Assembly: GCF_020880815.1 (NCBI RefSeq)
Contig: NZ_JAJITD010000026.1
Span: 1-64,000, forward strand
DNA: 64,000 bases
From: Paraburkholderia sejongensis
Lineage (GTDB): Bacteria > Pseudomonadota > Gammaproteobacteria > Burkholderiales > Burkholderiaceae
Direction: 5' to 3'
This document shows, piece by piece, positions 1 through 8,916 of this stretch. The position numbers and the translations under genes are program-made. The notes under the pieces were generated by a model. It worked only from the letters and a program-made list of their open reading frames with translations. It was not told the DNA's origin and did no database searches. Position 1 is the stretch's first letter; every line of letters begins with the position of its first letter.

Positions 1-83
1 GGTTACACTCGACACTCGACTACGTCAGCCCCATGACGTTCGAGAAGAAATGGCTGGCAGCCCAACAAGGCCAGGCCGCATAA
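1..83 (+). pseudogene. IS3-family transposase OrfB, 3' end only
   Basis: In the frame ending at the TAA at 81-83 the sequence encodes a C-terminus reading LHSTLDYVSPMTFEKKWLAA, the classical end of IS3-family OrfB transposases (HSTLGYxSPxxFE signature). Only the last 26 or so residues are in the window, so it may be intact upstream. The IS terminus should lie shortly after the stop, but I could not identify the inverted repeat without the other end. Confidence 0.75.
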
Positions 84-555
84 CTCCCGCGGTTATGGGG
101 TTCGTCAAACAGGGGCAAGGTCAGATCAATGGTGGGAGGCTCTTCAAACAGTAAGCTGACGCACTGACATCAAAGACGGTTCAGCGTATATAAAATTAGG
201 TTGCCATTCGTCACCGCAATCGTTCTGTCTCCCTGAACTGCAGTCTTTGCAGACGATAAACCTTTCAGCCATCGCATTGGCGATTTCCATGTCCGTGTTA
301 GATGGTTCAACAGTCGCGGCTCGCTGCAACGAGGATTCCGTTGGTCAGTGCAAGGTTGGTTGAACCCATCGATCGTGGAAGTGGCGCCGTTACAGTGCTG
401 TGTTCTCAGGTACGTCGAAACAGGTCACACATTTGCCCAGACTCCGTATCGGAAGTCGTTTTGCTATTGTCACAGCGCATGGCGGCCCGGTCGCTCGGAA
501 GCGGACCGACAGGGGCAGCTTTTTGAGATTTTGAGATGGTCACAAGAGAAATGAA
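84..555. other. Intergenic stretch without a supported gene
   Basis: Short overlapping open frames exist on both strands, but none has family resemblance, a credible ribosome binding site or consistent coding character. The first part probably holds the right end of the IS3 copy. The rest is presumably the upstream region of the membrane protein starting at 556. Confidence 0.5.
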
Positions 556-1821
556 ATGGATGAAAGTCAGGATTCGGTGAAAATACGTGGCTGGAACCCC
601 GGCCCTGTATTTTCATATGCGACGGCCGCGTTCAACGGGTATTGGTGGGAAGACCCTTCACGGTTGTTGCTGTTTTTTATCCTGCCGCTTTACACACTGC
701 TTTCGATAGAGTTGCTCGGCGAACCGAAGGCCATCCAACATATTTACTATACTGGCTTTTATGCGTTCGCAGGGGGCCTGTTCCTCGTGGTCGTGATGGT
801 AGTGTCGTCGTTGGGGCGATCGGCCAGGCCGGTCATTAAACCTGTTCCGGCCGAAATTCCCGTGCACGTACTTGATTTCGTGTTCGGACTGGCACTCGTT
901 GGATACCTGATCATGATGGGCGAGGTTCTCACCCATCCCGCGCTGATCCTGTCTTTCTTTAGTGGAGGCACCAGTGTCTATGATCTGCTTGCGATGAAGG
1001 GACGCATCGCTGGCTTGAGTACGCTGACCGAAGCGACGATGGCGTATGTGCCACTTTACTTTTATGTGTTCAAACAGGTAGAACGAGGCTTCAACCGCTA
1101 CAAGCTGTACCTGATCATACTCGGCGTACTGACGCTCATCCGAAGTTTCATCTTTGCGGAACGTCTCGCATTGATCGAAGTAGCGCTGCCCTCCGTGCTG
1201 ATGTATGTGAGATTCAGGGGCAGCCCCCGGCGTTCAAAGCTCATCACACTCGGTCCTTTCGCTGCGATTGGCCCCATGATAGGTCTCTTCATCGCGAACG
1301 AGTACCACCGGTCATGGGAGGCCTACTACATCAACCTCTACGACAACGTATTCGACTTCGCCATTGAACGATTGGGCTTGTATTACTCAACCGCGTTGAA
1401 CAATGGTGCAGGCTTGCTCGGTGTCCTTGGGTGGGGCAACGGTCGCCCGATGTTCACATTCGACTGGTTGATCCACTTTCCGATCATCGGGGATTTCGTC
1501 AAACCCTTGCTAGATTCCAGTCCTGATATTGACGAATTCCTGAACCGCTACGCCGATCCCGAATTCAACAATCCGTCGGGAATCTTCGTTCACTTTTATG
1601 AGTGGGGTTGGTTTGCGCTCTTCATCGCAGTGTTTATCGGCTGGGTCTTCAACAAGAGTTATACGGGCTGGCGCTCAGGCGACGGATTCTGGTGCTGTGC
1701 CCATGCCGCGCTGTACGTCGGTTTGCTTGAGATCCTGCGTATCCCAAACCTCTTCAGTGGCAGAAATCTTGTTCCAATCGGTGTGCTGTTTTTTGTTTTC
1801 CGGTTCATGAGGAAGCCGTAG
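556..1821 (+). CDS. Polytopic membrane protein resembling O-antigen/oligosaccharide-unit polymerase (Wzy-like)
   Basis: A 421-residue protein with about ten hydrophobic segments (the first near residues 33-52, the last near 385-418) and a long, poorly hydrophobic loop at roughly residues 255-350. That plan, with scattered charged residues such as RSFIFAERLALIE in mid-protein and ERLGLYYSTALNNGAG in the loop, fits the oligosaccharide repeat-unit polymerase superfamily, which joins undecaprenyl-linked units on the periplasmic face of the inner membrane. Sequence identity in this family is very low, so the call rests on architecture. No other polysaccharide genes lie in the window: the left neighbour is an IS fragment and the right neighbour an IS3 element, so the gene looks like a stranded piece of a sugar locus. 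The ATG at 556 follows a GAGAAATGAA context. Confidence 0.55.
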   Translation: MDESQDSVKIRGWNPGPVFSYATAAFNGYWWEDPSRLLLFFILPLYTLLSIELLGEPKAIQHIYYTGFYAFAGGLFLVVVMVVSSLGRSARPVIKPVPAEIPVHVLDFVFGLALVGYLIMMGEVLTHPALILSFFSGGTSVYDLLAMKGRIAGLSTLTEATMAYVPLYFYVFKQVERGFNRYKLYLIILGVLTLIRSFIFAERLALIEVALPSVLMYVRFRGSPRRSKLITLGPFAAIGPMIGLFIANEYHRSWEAYYINLYDNVFDFAIERLGLYYSTALNNGAGLLGVLGWGNGRPMFTFDWLIHFPIIGDFVKPLLDSSPDIDEFLNRYADPEFNNPSGIFVHFYEWGWFALFIAVFIGWVFNKSYTGWRSGDGFWCCAHAALYVGLLEILRIPNLFSGRNLVPIGVLFFVFRFMRKP

Positions 1822-1905
1822 ACAACCGGATGCGCGTTCAGTACTGGGCAAGCGGTAGACATCGAGCTGCGCGCTCGGGCCATCCGAGTCGAAACTGAGA
1901 AGGTC

Positions 1906-1951
1906 ACGTTATCGGTGTGTCGCCGCATTTCCGACGACACACCGATAACGT
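1906..1951. repeat. Perfect 17-bp inverted repeat with 12-bp spacer
   Basis: The arm at 1906-1922 (ACGTTATCGGTGTGTCG) is exactly complementary to 1935-1951, with a 12-bp spacer. One mismatch further out, pairing continues for two more bases on each side. No T-run follows, so it is not a typical intrinsic terminator. It lies about 85 bp after the Wzy-like gene and 170 bp before the IS3 end. It could be an IS relic end, a recombination site or a protein-binding site. Confidence 0.7.
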
Positions 1952-2117
1952 AACAGTACCCGCTGGAGATGCAAGCACTCCTCATCATATCGCTATCATT
2001 CACCCAAATCGCCCTACCGCGACAGAACCGGTCCGTTTGCTCACCGGATTCCGGCACAAAACGGTGGCCAATAGGAGCCGGATGAATCGAAACATTTACG
2101 TCCGGTTCTGGGAGAAC

Positions 2118-3726
2118 GGGGGTGCGGACAAAATCTTGGACTACCTGGAGGTAGTCCGTGTACTTGTACGAAGACCGCATTCGAGCAGTTAAGCTTTATC
2201 TGAAGTTGGGCAAGCGTATCAAGGCGACCATCAGACAGCTGGGGTACCCGACAAAAAACCCTCTGAAGGCGTGGCATCGCGAATACGAACAGTGCCATGA
2301 TTTGCGACCCGGCTATGTTCGTGCCGCGCCGAGGTATTCGACCGAAGAGAAACAGGCTGCCGTCGCTTACTATCTGAGCCATGACCGATGTGCTGCTGCG
2401 ACCTTGAAGGTTTTCGGCTACCCCAGTCGTGGGACGTTTGCCAAATGGATCGAAGAATTGTGTCCCGAGATCGGAAAGCGTACTGTCGGCAGAGTGGCGG
2501 GCAGCGTTCCGAAATCGCGCGAGGCCAGGCAGGCGGCGGTGATTGAACTGTGCACCAGAGATGAAAGCGCAAGTATGATTGCTCAAAGAGCGGGCGTGAG
2601 CAGGCCTCTACTGTACAACTGGAAGAACCAGCTACTTGGTCGGGAGGTTCCAGCATCCATGAAACGCCCGAAGAAGCCAGCACCGAACCTTGAGCGGGCG
2701 GAGCTGGAGCAGCAGGTCGAATCGCTTCGACGCGACATCCGCAAGCTGGAGCTCGAGCGCGATATCCTCAAGAAAGCGAACGAACTGGTAAAAAAAGGGA
2801 TGGGCATCGACCCGCATCTCCTGAGCAACCGGGAGAAAACGATGCTGGTTGATGCCCTGAAACAAACCTATCGGTTGCCAGAGCTGTTATCCACCCTGAG
2901 GCTTGCCCGCAGCTCCTACTTCTACCACCGTGCACGTCTGCTTGTCGCTGACAGGCATGCTGACGCGCGTCGCGTGATTGCAGACATCTTCGAATGTAAT
3001 TACCGTTGCTATGGCTATCGTCGAATGCGAGCGGCGTTGAGCAGGCAGCAGGTATTCATCTCAGAGAAGGTCGTGCGACGTTTGATGCGACAGGAAGGCT
3101 TGGCCGCTGCCACAACGAGACGACGTCGCTATGGCTCCTATCGTGGAGAAATCACTCCCGCTCCGGATAACCTCATCAATCGTGATTTCCGTGCAGCCGC
3201 CCCGAATCAAAAATGGCTCACGGACATCACCGAGTTCCAGATCCCTGCCGGCAAGGTGTATCTGTCGCCGGTAATAGACTGCTTCGACGGACTCGTTGTG
3301 AGCTGGTCAATCGGCACGCGGCCCGATGCTGAACTCGTCAATGCGATGCTGGATTCTGCCATCGTGTCGGTAGCCGACAGCAATGATCGGCCAGTGGTCC
3401 ACTCCGATCGTGGTGCTCACTATCGATGGCCGGGATGGCTATCCCGAATGCGCGATGCCAGGCTTGTTCGCTCGATGTCACGCAAAGGATGTTCGCCTGA
3501 TAACGCAGTCTGTGAAGGTTTCTTCGGGCGACTTAAGACGGAAATGTTTTATCTTCGTGATTGGCGAGCTACGACCGTTGATCAGTTTATCGAGGTCCTC
3601 GACTCCTATATCCGGTGGTACAACGCAACGCGGATCAAGGTCTCGCTCGGCTCTTTTAGTCCGGTCGAATACCGGCAAAGTCTTGGAATCGCGGCATAAC
3701 CAGTCCAAGAATTTATCCGCACCCCC
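2118..3726 (+). mobile_element. Complete IS3-family insertion sequence, about 1.6 kb
   Basis: The ends at 2118-2141 and 3703-3726 form imperfect inverted repeats matching at 22 of 24 positions, both beginning GGGGGTGCGGA on the outer side. The element carries one long transposase frame. No direct target duplication is visible (flanks GAGAAC and AGTGGG), which suggests an adjacent rearrangement after insertion. On its right it abuts and truncates the recombinase relic at 3740-4590. Confidence 0.75.
2158..3699 (+). CDS. IS3-family transposase, single fused OrfAB
   Basis: A 513-residue DDE transposase read from a GTG at 2158. The N-terminal third carries two helix-turn-helix segments (around residues 10-60 and 65-155), then a leucine-zipper-like coiled coil near 175-215 (LEQQVESLRRDIRKLELERD). 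The C-terminal half has the retroviral-integrase-type core: first Asp in WLTDITEF (about 357), second in VHSDRGAHY (about 420) and the Glu in the SPDNAVCEGFFGRLK segment (about 450). Most IS3 elements need a -1 frameshift to join OrfA and OrfB; here both halves lie in one uninterrupted frame. All catalytic residues look present, so it is probably active. Confidence 0.88.
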   Translation: MYLYEDRIRAVKLYLKLGKRIKATIRQLGYPTKNPLKAWHREYEQCHDLRPGYVRAAPRYSTEEKQAAVAYYLSHDRCAAATLKVFGYPSRGTFAKWIEELCPEIGKRTVGRVAGSVPKSREARQAAVIELCTRDESASMIAQRAGVSRPLLYNWKNQLLGREVPASMKRPKKPAPNLERAELEQQVESLRRDIRKLELERDILKKANELVKKGMGIDPHLLSNREKTMLVDALKQTYRLPELLSTLRLARSSYFYHRARLLVADRHADARRVIADIFECNYRCYGYRRMRAALSRQQVFISEKVVRRLMRQEGLAAATTRRRRYGSYRGEITPAPDNLINRDFRAAAPNQKWLTDITEFQIPAGKVYLSPVIDCFDGLVVSWSIGTRPDAELVNAMLDSAIVSVADSNDRPVVHSDRGAHYRWPGWLSRMRDARLVRSMSRKGCSPDNAVCEGFFGRLKTEMFYLRDWRATTVDQFIEVLDSYIRWYNATRIKVSLGSFSPVEYRQSLGIAA

Positions 3727-3739
3727 AGTGGGTCAGTTT

Positions 3740-4590
3740 CTAATCGGCGTTGACACGGACGTCCTGAGCGTCGCGTTGACCAGTTCGCTCGCGCGCAAAC
3801 CGGTCGCATGGCCGGAAGAGCAGGAAGCGGAGACGCTGCGCGGCCGCCTTGCTCCAGCCGGGCGAGGCGGATGGAGCTGAAGCGTCTTTGCGAAACTCGA
3901 GTCCGTCGGCGATCGTGCGCATCAGCGCCCATTGCCTTCCGTGATTACGTGCGACGCATCGAGCGTCGCCGCGCCATTGCCGCCACACACCTTCACACCC
4001 GCGAACGAATTGGCGAGTACATAGCGCTGCCCGATCAGCCAGCGGAACGGCGCGCCGAGCATGGACAGCGCGTGCGCGACCGAACGGTCCGACGGTTTGC
4101 CGTTGAACGGCCGCCATTCCGGCGACGTACGCGGCCGCACCGGCCCACCCAGCGGGCGTGTGGGGAGGGGCGCCGCAGAAACGAGCGGTACGCGATCGCG
4201 TATTCGGTGGTGAGCGACGACAGCGCCCGACCGCGCTCGACGATCGCCCACAGGATCGGACGTTCAGCTTTCTTACGATAGGTCCACCGGGTCGCGGGCG
4301 ACTCCTGCAGCGCAAGCCAGGTTTGCAGGGCCTCGTGTCATTGATGCGTCCAGCGTGCAGGTTGTCGCCGGCGCGCGAAACACGCCGTTGCTGCCGTCGA
4401 CCTCATGCGGCAACTTCAGCGTTTCCCAGGGCACGATGTCGCTGCGCTGGCTCGCCGCAATCAGCGCACGGCCCTTTCGGGGAGCGGAGGCCACGCGGCA
4501 AGGAACTGCCGGAATAGGGATTGCGGCCATCGCAGGAGTAGCGCGCAAACTCGCTGAGGGTGGCATGGGTTTTGGAGTTGACCCTGTAAT
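3740..4590 (-). pseudogene. Decayed tyrosine recombinase (phage-integrase family)
   Basis: Read right to left, three frames give consecutive pieces of one integrase: SDIVPWETLKLPHEVDG (frame ending near 4273), then WRPFNGKPSDRSVAHALSML and RWLIGQRYVLANSFAGVKV (3922-4251), then SPGWSKAAAQRLRFLL (3740 onwards). These match the core-binding region and the start of the catalytic domain of Burkholderiales XerD-like integrases, and resemble the C-terminal part of the protein encoded at 8917-10380. At least two frameshifts separate them, and the right end of the IS3 element removes the rest of the catalytic domain. A dead remnant. Confidence 0.7.
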
Positions 4591-4603
4591 ACCGGACACA
4601 GCA

Positions 4604-4694
4604 TCACACTAAGGTTGCTGAATCCATCGAGCGCCGGAACTCGCGAGGCGAGCGGTATTTCAGCGCGCTATGGGGATGCTTCTCGTTGTAATGT
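4604..4694 (-). pseudogene. IS3-family OrfB 3' end, separated by IS110 insertion
   Basis: The minus strand encodes HYNEKHPHSALKYRSPREFR and ends at 4604, the conserved C-terminus of IS3 OrfB proteins. It is the missing tail of the truncated OrfB at 6100-6903: the 1.4-kb IS110-type element lies exactly between them. A terminal sequence resembling an IS3 end (CCCTGTAATACCGGACACA) lies just beyond, at about 4582-4600. Confidence 0.75.
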
Positions 4695-6100
4695 ATATGA
4701 ACGCCTCCCTTTGCGAGAGGCTTCGATCGGTATTCCAGAACAAGACGGGCTGCGACTGTATATCCGGCCTGATTGCAGTTCAGACTACCGCTGCTGGCCA
4801 CTATGAAATCCGCTGACTCGCACCTCATTGCTCAAACGAGCTCGAAGCTCTCACTACAACGCAGGTTCAGCGAGTCCCGGTCTTACCTGTTCTGTCATTC
4901 CAGGTGAAGCGCCTGCGCAACCTCTTGATGGTTCACGTGCTATACGATGATGTTGATACGAAACCTGCTGATTCCAGGGCCCGCCGGCAAACGTGCTCAG
5001 GCTGGCCGAACGCTCGCGTAACCCTTTTCATAGGGGCGCCCGTGTGCAAGGACCAGATGATCCGTGCGAGCTTGTTCGCCAGGGCGATCACTACCACGTT
5101 CACCGGCCTTCGCTTCTTCAGTTGCTCGACCCAGAGGCCCGGGTCCCTGGCATTTGCCAATACGCAGCGCGCGCCGTGAGTCAGGAGCGTGCGTAAATAG
5201 GTGTCGCCCCTCTTGCTGATTCCAAACAGACTTACCTTTCCCCCGGAGCCATGCTGTCGCGGAACGAGCCCTAAAAACGCCGCAAATTCTCGCCCCGATC
5301 TGAACGATTTAGGATCGGCCATTGTGGCCACTGCCGCCGTTGCGGTAAGCAGACCAACGCCAGGAATTTCGGCTATGGCCGAACAACTTCTGTCCTGCTT
5401 CAGCCAGACGCGAAGCCGTTGCTCGATCCTCGCGATTTGCTCGTCCATTCTTGCAACTTCGTTCCACCTGTCACGCAGCGTGTCGATCAGCATCGCTGGC
5501 AGACGTTCCGAGAGCCTGTGCAAAGTGCCTGGCATTTCTCTCTCCAGAACCGCACGGCTTCTCCCCATAACCTTTCCGTATTCGGTCATCAGGCCGCGCA
5601 GCGCATTTATCTGCATCGTACGCATCTTCACTAATTGCTCCCGCATCCTGTGCATGGCGAGCACTGCCTGCTGAGCCTCGGTTTTCACAGAAACACACTT
5701 GCCCGGCTGTTGGACAGCCAGCCAGATTGCTCGTGCATCCGCCGCGTCGCTCTTGTTGCCAATGTTGAATGCCTTGACGAATCTCGACGAGAGCAGCCTG
5801 ACTTGATGCCCCAGCTTTGTCAGTTCGCGCGCCCAATGTTGGGCGCCCCCACATGCCTCCATTCCAATAAGGCAAGGGGCTCGATTGGCGAAGTAGTGCA
5901 GGAAGCTGGCGCGCTTGATGGCCTTATTGATGATCTGACCCGTGTCCGAGTCTACGTGGTGAATCTGAAACACCGACTTCGCGATATCAATCCCAACTGG
6001 AGTGAGCAGCATATCGATCTCCGATCTGTACCAAGACTGCTTGGCCGTCCAACTATAGTCCGGCTGCCGAGGTGTCGGCGTAGGTGGGAGGCGTTCATAT
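4695..6100 (-). mobile_element. IS110-family (IS1111-like) element inserted in IS3 orfB
   Basis: Bounded by perfect 15-bp inverted repeats: ATATGAACGCCTCCC at 4695-4709 and its complement at 6086-6100. Terminal or subterminal inverted repeats are typical of the IS1111 branch rather than classical IS110. The element encodes one transposase and splits an IS3 OrfB at the HYNEKHP codon. A truncated sister copy begins with the same 15 bp at 8355 and sits at the same codon of a different IS3 relic. Confidence 0.75.
4933..6012 (-). CDS. IS110-family transposase
   Basis: A 359-residue DEDD-type transposase of normal family length. The N-terminal RuvC-like domain begins VGIDIAKSVFQIHHVD (first Asp about residue 9); GMEACGGAQHWAREL (about 50-65) and NKSDAADARAIW (about 92-103) carry further acidic residues. 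The C-terminal transposase_20 domain includes EIPGVGLLTATAAVA (about 218) with the conserved Ser nearby in GGKVSLFGISKRGDTYLR (about 257-275). The frame is intact, so the element may still move. It runs leftward, as does the IS3 copy it interrupts. Confidence 0.9.
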   Translation of the reverse strand: MLLTPVGIDIAKSVFQIHHVDSDTGQIINKAIKRASFLHYFANRAPCLIGMEACGGAQHWARELTKLGHQVRLLSSRFVKAFNIGNKSDAADARAIWLAVQQPGKCVSVKTEAQQAVLAMHRMREQLVKMRTMQINALRGLMTEYGKVMGRSRAVLEREMPGTLHRLSERLPAMLIDTLRDRWNEVARMDEQIARIEQRLRVWLKQDRSCSAIAEIPGVGLLTATAAVATMADPKSFRSGREFAAFLGLVPRQHGSGGKVSLFGISKRGDTYLRTLLTHGARCVLANARDPGLWVEQLKKRRPVNVVVIALANKLARIIWSLHTGAPMKRVTRAFGQPEHVCRRALESAGFVSTSSYST

Positions 6101-6970
6101 CATTGCTCGAACGCGATAGCCATGTTGCGTGCCGCAGTCGCTGCGTCCGGCTTCGGCATGAAGGCGACGTAGCCGCGTTTCATCGTCTTCACGAAGCTCT
6201 CGGCCATCCCGTTACTTTGCGGGCTGCATACCGGCGTGGTCAATGGCTTCAGGCCGATGGCCACTGTGAACCGACGCGTGTCGTCGGCCGTGTAGCCCGA
6301 ACCGTTGTCGCTCAGCCACTCGATTTCGGACGTCGTATGCAGCGCGTTGCCAAACCGATTTTCCACTGCAGCCAGCATCACGTCGCGCACGATGTCGCCG
6401 CTGTGGCCTGCCGTCGTAGCCGCCGAGCTCATTGCCTCACGGTCACAGCAATCCAGAGCGAACGTTTCGCGCAGCGGCTCGCCGTTATCGCAGCGTAACT
6501 CGAAGCCGTCCGAGCACCATCGCTGATTGCTGCGCGCTACGGCTACCTTGCCGTCGTGTCGACGTTGGGGCCGAGGTGGAATCGGTCGGCGCTGCATCAG
6601 CAGCCCATGTGTGCGCATGATGCGATAGATTCGCTTAGCATTAAACGGCGCCAGTCCGACCGCGACGCGCTCGTTGCGCAATATGCCCCAAACCCGGCGA
6701 TAGCCATAGCTGGGCAAATCGCCGACGACCCGGCGGATTTCCTTGACCGCGGCCGCGTCGTCAGTCTGCCTCGATTGACGGCCATCGCGCCACGTCGCCG
6801 GACGCGACAGCCGTGCCGATACGTTCGAGCGCGACACGCCGAGAACTTCACAAACCTGTTTCACCGGTCGTCCTCCGGCAGCGAGGGCGAGTGCGCTATC
6901 CATTTTTTTGCCCGCCCGTACTCGACTGCTTCGCGAAGAATCTCGTTCTCTATGGTCTTTATATGGACGC
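6100..6970 (-). pseudogene. IS3-family transposase (OrfA tail and OrfB), cut by IS110
   Basis: The frame 6903-6100 encodes 267 residues of OrfB: an HTH-like start (KQVCEVLGVSRSNVSARL), the HTH_21-type region (DLPSYGYRRVWGILRNERV) and an integrase core with DGFELR, SDNGSGYTADD and SPQSNGMAESFVKTMK. It stops at the IS110 junction just before HYNEKHP, whose continuation is at 4604-4690. Upstream, 6904-6961 still encodes KTIENEILREAVEYGRAKKW, the C-terminus of OrfA. The OrfA N-terminus is not recognisable. Confidence 0.8.
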
Positions 6971-7145
6971 CTCCAGCTTGAAACAGGAGCCCGATTTCGT
7001 TATCACGTCAGCGAGCGGCACGTTACCACGTGGCAACGACGGGGTGAAGATTGGCCGGAGCATCATCGCTTTGATGATTAAACTTTTGTAGATTTAATAA
7101 ATCGGTGGGCCAAGCGCAATGAGCTAAACCTCACCGCTGGGGCAG

Positions 7146-7165
7146 CGCGAGGGCCGGCCCTCGCG
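7146..7165. repeat. Perfect 20-bp GC-rich palindrome
   Basis: CGCGAGGGCCGGCCCTCGCG is fully self-complementary. It is followed by an A-run on the plus strand, so it lacks the T-tract of a terminator in either direction. It lies between the two oppositely oriented IS3 relics and may mark an old IS end. Confidence 0.6.
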
Positions 7166-7214
7166 AAAAACCAGACATGGAGTGACGGTTGAATGAAGAG
7201 GTAGTCTTCTGCCT

Positions 7215-8354
7215 ATGGTCAAGCCTAACCACAACCTAGAACCGATCGAGGTGCTATCCCATCCGGAGTAGCACCGCCGGTTTTCTGTCGATGAGAAGCT
7301 CCCGATAGTGCGCGAGACGTTCGAGCCCGCCGCGACGGTTTCCCGTGTTGCCCGTCGCCATCAGGTGAATGCCAATAAGGTCCTCGCTTCGCGCAAGCTC
7401 TATCAGGATGGAAAACTGTCGGCCGACAGTGTGGTGAACAGGTGGTGCCGGCATCGGACCTGGCCGAAGCGATGAAACATATTCGCGAATTTTAGCGACT
7501 ATTAGGCAAAACGATCGAAGTGAAAATTCTCCGCGAAGCAGTGAAGCACGGTGCAAAAAATTTAATTGCGCGCTCACCATTGCTGCCGGGGACGACCGTT
7601 AAAGACGGCCTGTGAAGTCCCGGGTGTGTCATGCTCGAATCTCGCGGTCAAGTCGCAGCGTCCTGCTGAGTGCGTCCACCAGCGCAAGACGCCCGGTCTG
7701 GATGACATGCCGCTCGCCACCGAACTGCGAGAGCTGGTTGCCGATCTGCTCACGTACGGCTATCGGCGCACATGGGCGCAGCTGAGGCGGAGCCGGGCCG
7801 CGCTGGGTCAACCTCGCGTTAATGCGAAGCGGGTGTATCACGTCATGCGTCGCCACGGCCTGCTGCTCGAACGCCGATCTCATCATGTCCCATCGACGCG
7901 TTGGCACGATGGCAAGATAGCAGACAGAAGCAACGTGAGCTGATGCTTGGACGGTTTCGAATTCCGCTGCGACGTCGGTGCTTCTTTGCGCGTCGTCTTT
8001 GCACTGGACTGCTGCGACCGGGGAGCCATGAGCTGGGCTGCGACCACCGGCGGTTACACCGGTGACATGGTGCGCGACGTGATGCTTCAGGAGGTCGAAA
8101 ACCGTTTCGCCGGTGTGTTGAAGGCCGACAGCGAAATCGAGTGGTTGAGCGGCAACGATCCTGCAACATTGCCGGCGAGACAATGATGTTCTTGCGTGAA
8201 ATCGGCCTGAAGCCGGCCACGGCACCCGTCAGAAGTCCGCAGAGCAACCGAATGGCCGCGATTCGTCAAAACGATGAAGCGCGCTTACGTTGCGTGGATG
8301 CCCACGCCCATGGCCCAACGCGCTGCAGAACCTAGCCATTGCGCTCGAGCAATG
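7215..8354 (+). pseudogene. Second, diverged IS3-family element (OrfA and OrfB), degenerate
   Basis: From the ATG at 7215 the frame encodes OrfA pieces (RRFSVDEK, VRETFEPAATVSRVARRHQV, KLYQDGKLSADS) with an internal stop after SHPE and later stops. OrfB follows at 7566-7943 (LTYGYRRTWAQLRRSRAALG), stops, resumes at 7947-8186 (FALDCCDRGAMSWAATTGGY) and shifts frame again (REIGLKPATAPVRSPQSN). It ends at 8354, where an IS110-type end begins. Sequence differs clearly from the copy at 6100-6970, so this is a related element, not a recent duplicate. Confidence 0.75.
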
Positions 8355-8684
8355 ATATGAACGCCTCCCACCTACGCCGACACCCTCGGCAGCCGGACTA
8401 TAGTTGGACGGACAAGGAGTCTTGGTACAGATTGGAGATCGATATGCTGCTCACTCGAGTTGGGATTGATATCGCGAAGTCGGTGTTTCAGATTCACCAC
8501 ATAGACGCGGACACGGGTCAGATCATCAATAAGGCCATCAAGCGCGCCAGCTTCCTGCACTACTTCGCGAATTGAGCCCCTTGCCTTAGTGGAATGGAGG
8601 CATGTGGGGGCGCCCAACATTGGGCGCGCGAACTGACAAAGCTCGGCATCAAGTGAGACTGCTCTCGTCGCGATTCGTCAAGAC
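8355..8684 (+). pseudogene. Truncated IS110-family element
   Basis: It starts with the same 15-bp end as the intact copy (ATATGAACGCCTCCC at 8355-8369). From 8444 it encodes MLLTRVGIDIAKSVFQIHHI, nearly identical to the intact transposase, then hits a stop after SFLHYFAN, continues in frame through GMEACGGAQHWARELTKLG and loses homology at about 8684. The catalytic C-terminal domain is absent. Confidence 0.8.
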
Positions 8685-8916
8685 TAAGCGAGACCGCGTG
8701 TCCGGTCATGCAGGGGCAAGTCCAAACGGCGCCCATACGCAAACGACTGTTGAACAACGCATCCCAAGAAAGGTAGCCAATTTTGGGAGTCGTCTTTCTG
8801 ACATCGCTTAGCCAACGGTGCTTCACAGTGCCTGCGGCAGGCGTGGCGTCACGCCGACAGCGAGGCGGCCGCTTCATGGGCGTGCCGGCGACTGTCTGCA
8901 ACGTCGCGTATCAATG

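Noticed and set aside
6955..6975. A sequence resembling the IS110 end (ATATGGACGCCTCC) near the OrfA remnant
   Set aside because: It differs from the true 15-bp ends at two or more positions, and no transposase remnant adjoins it; similarity may be chance or a very old end.
8682..8812. Possible miniature element bounded by CTAAGCGA/TCGCTTAG
   Set aside because: Only 8 bp of inverted repeat, no target duplication and no second copy in the window; insufficient for a MITE call.
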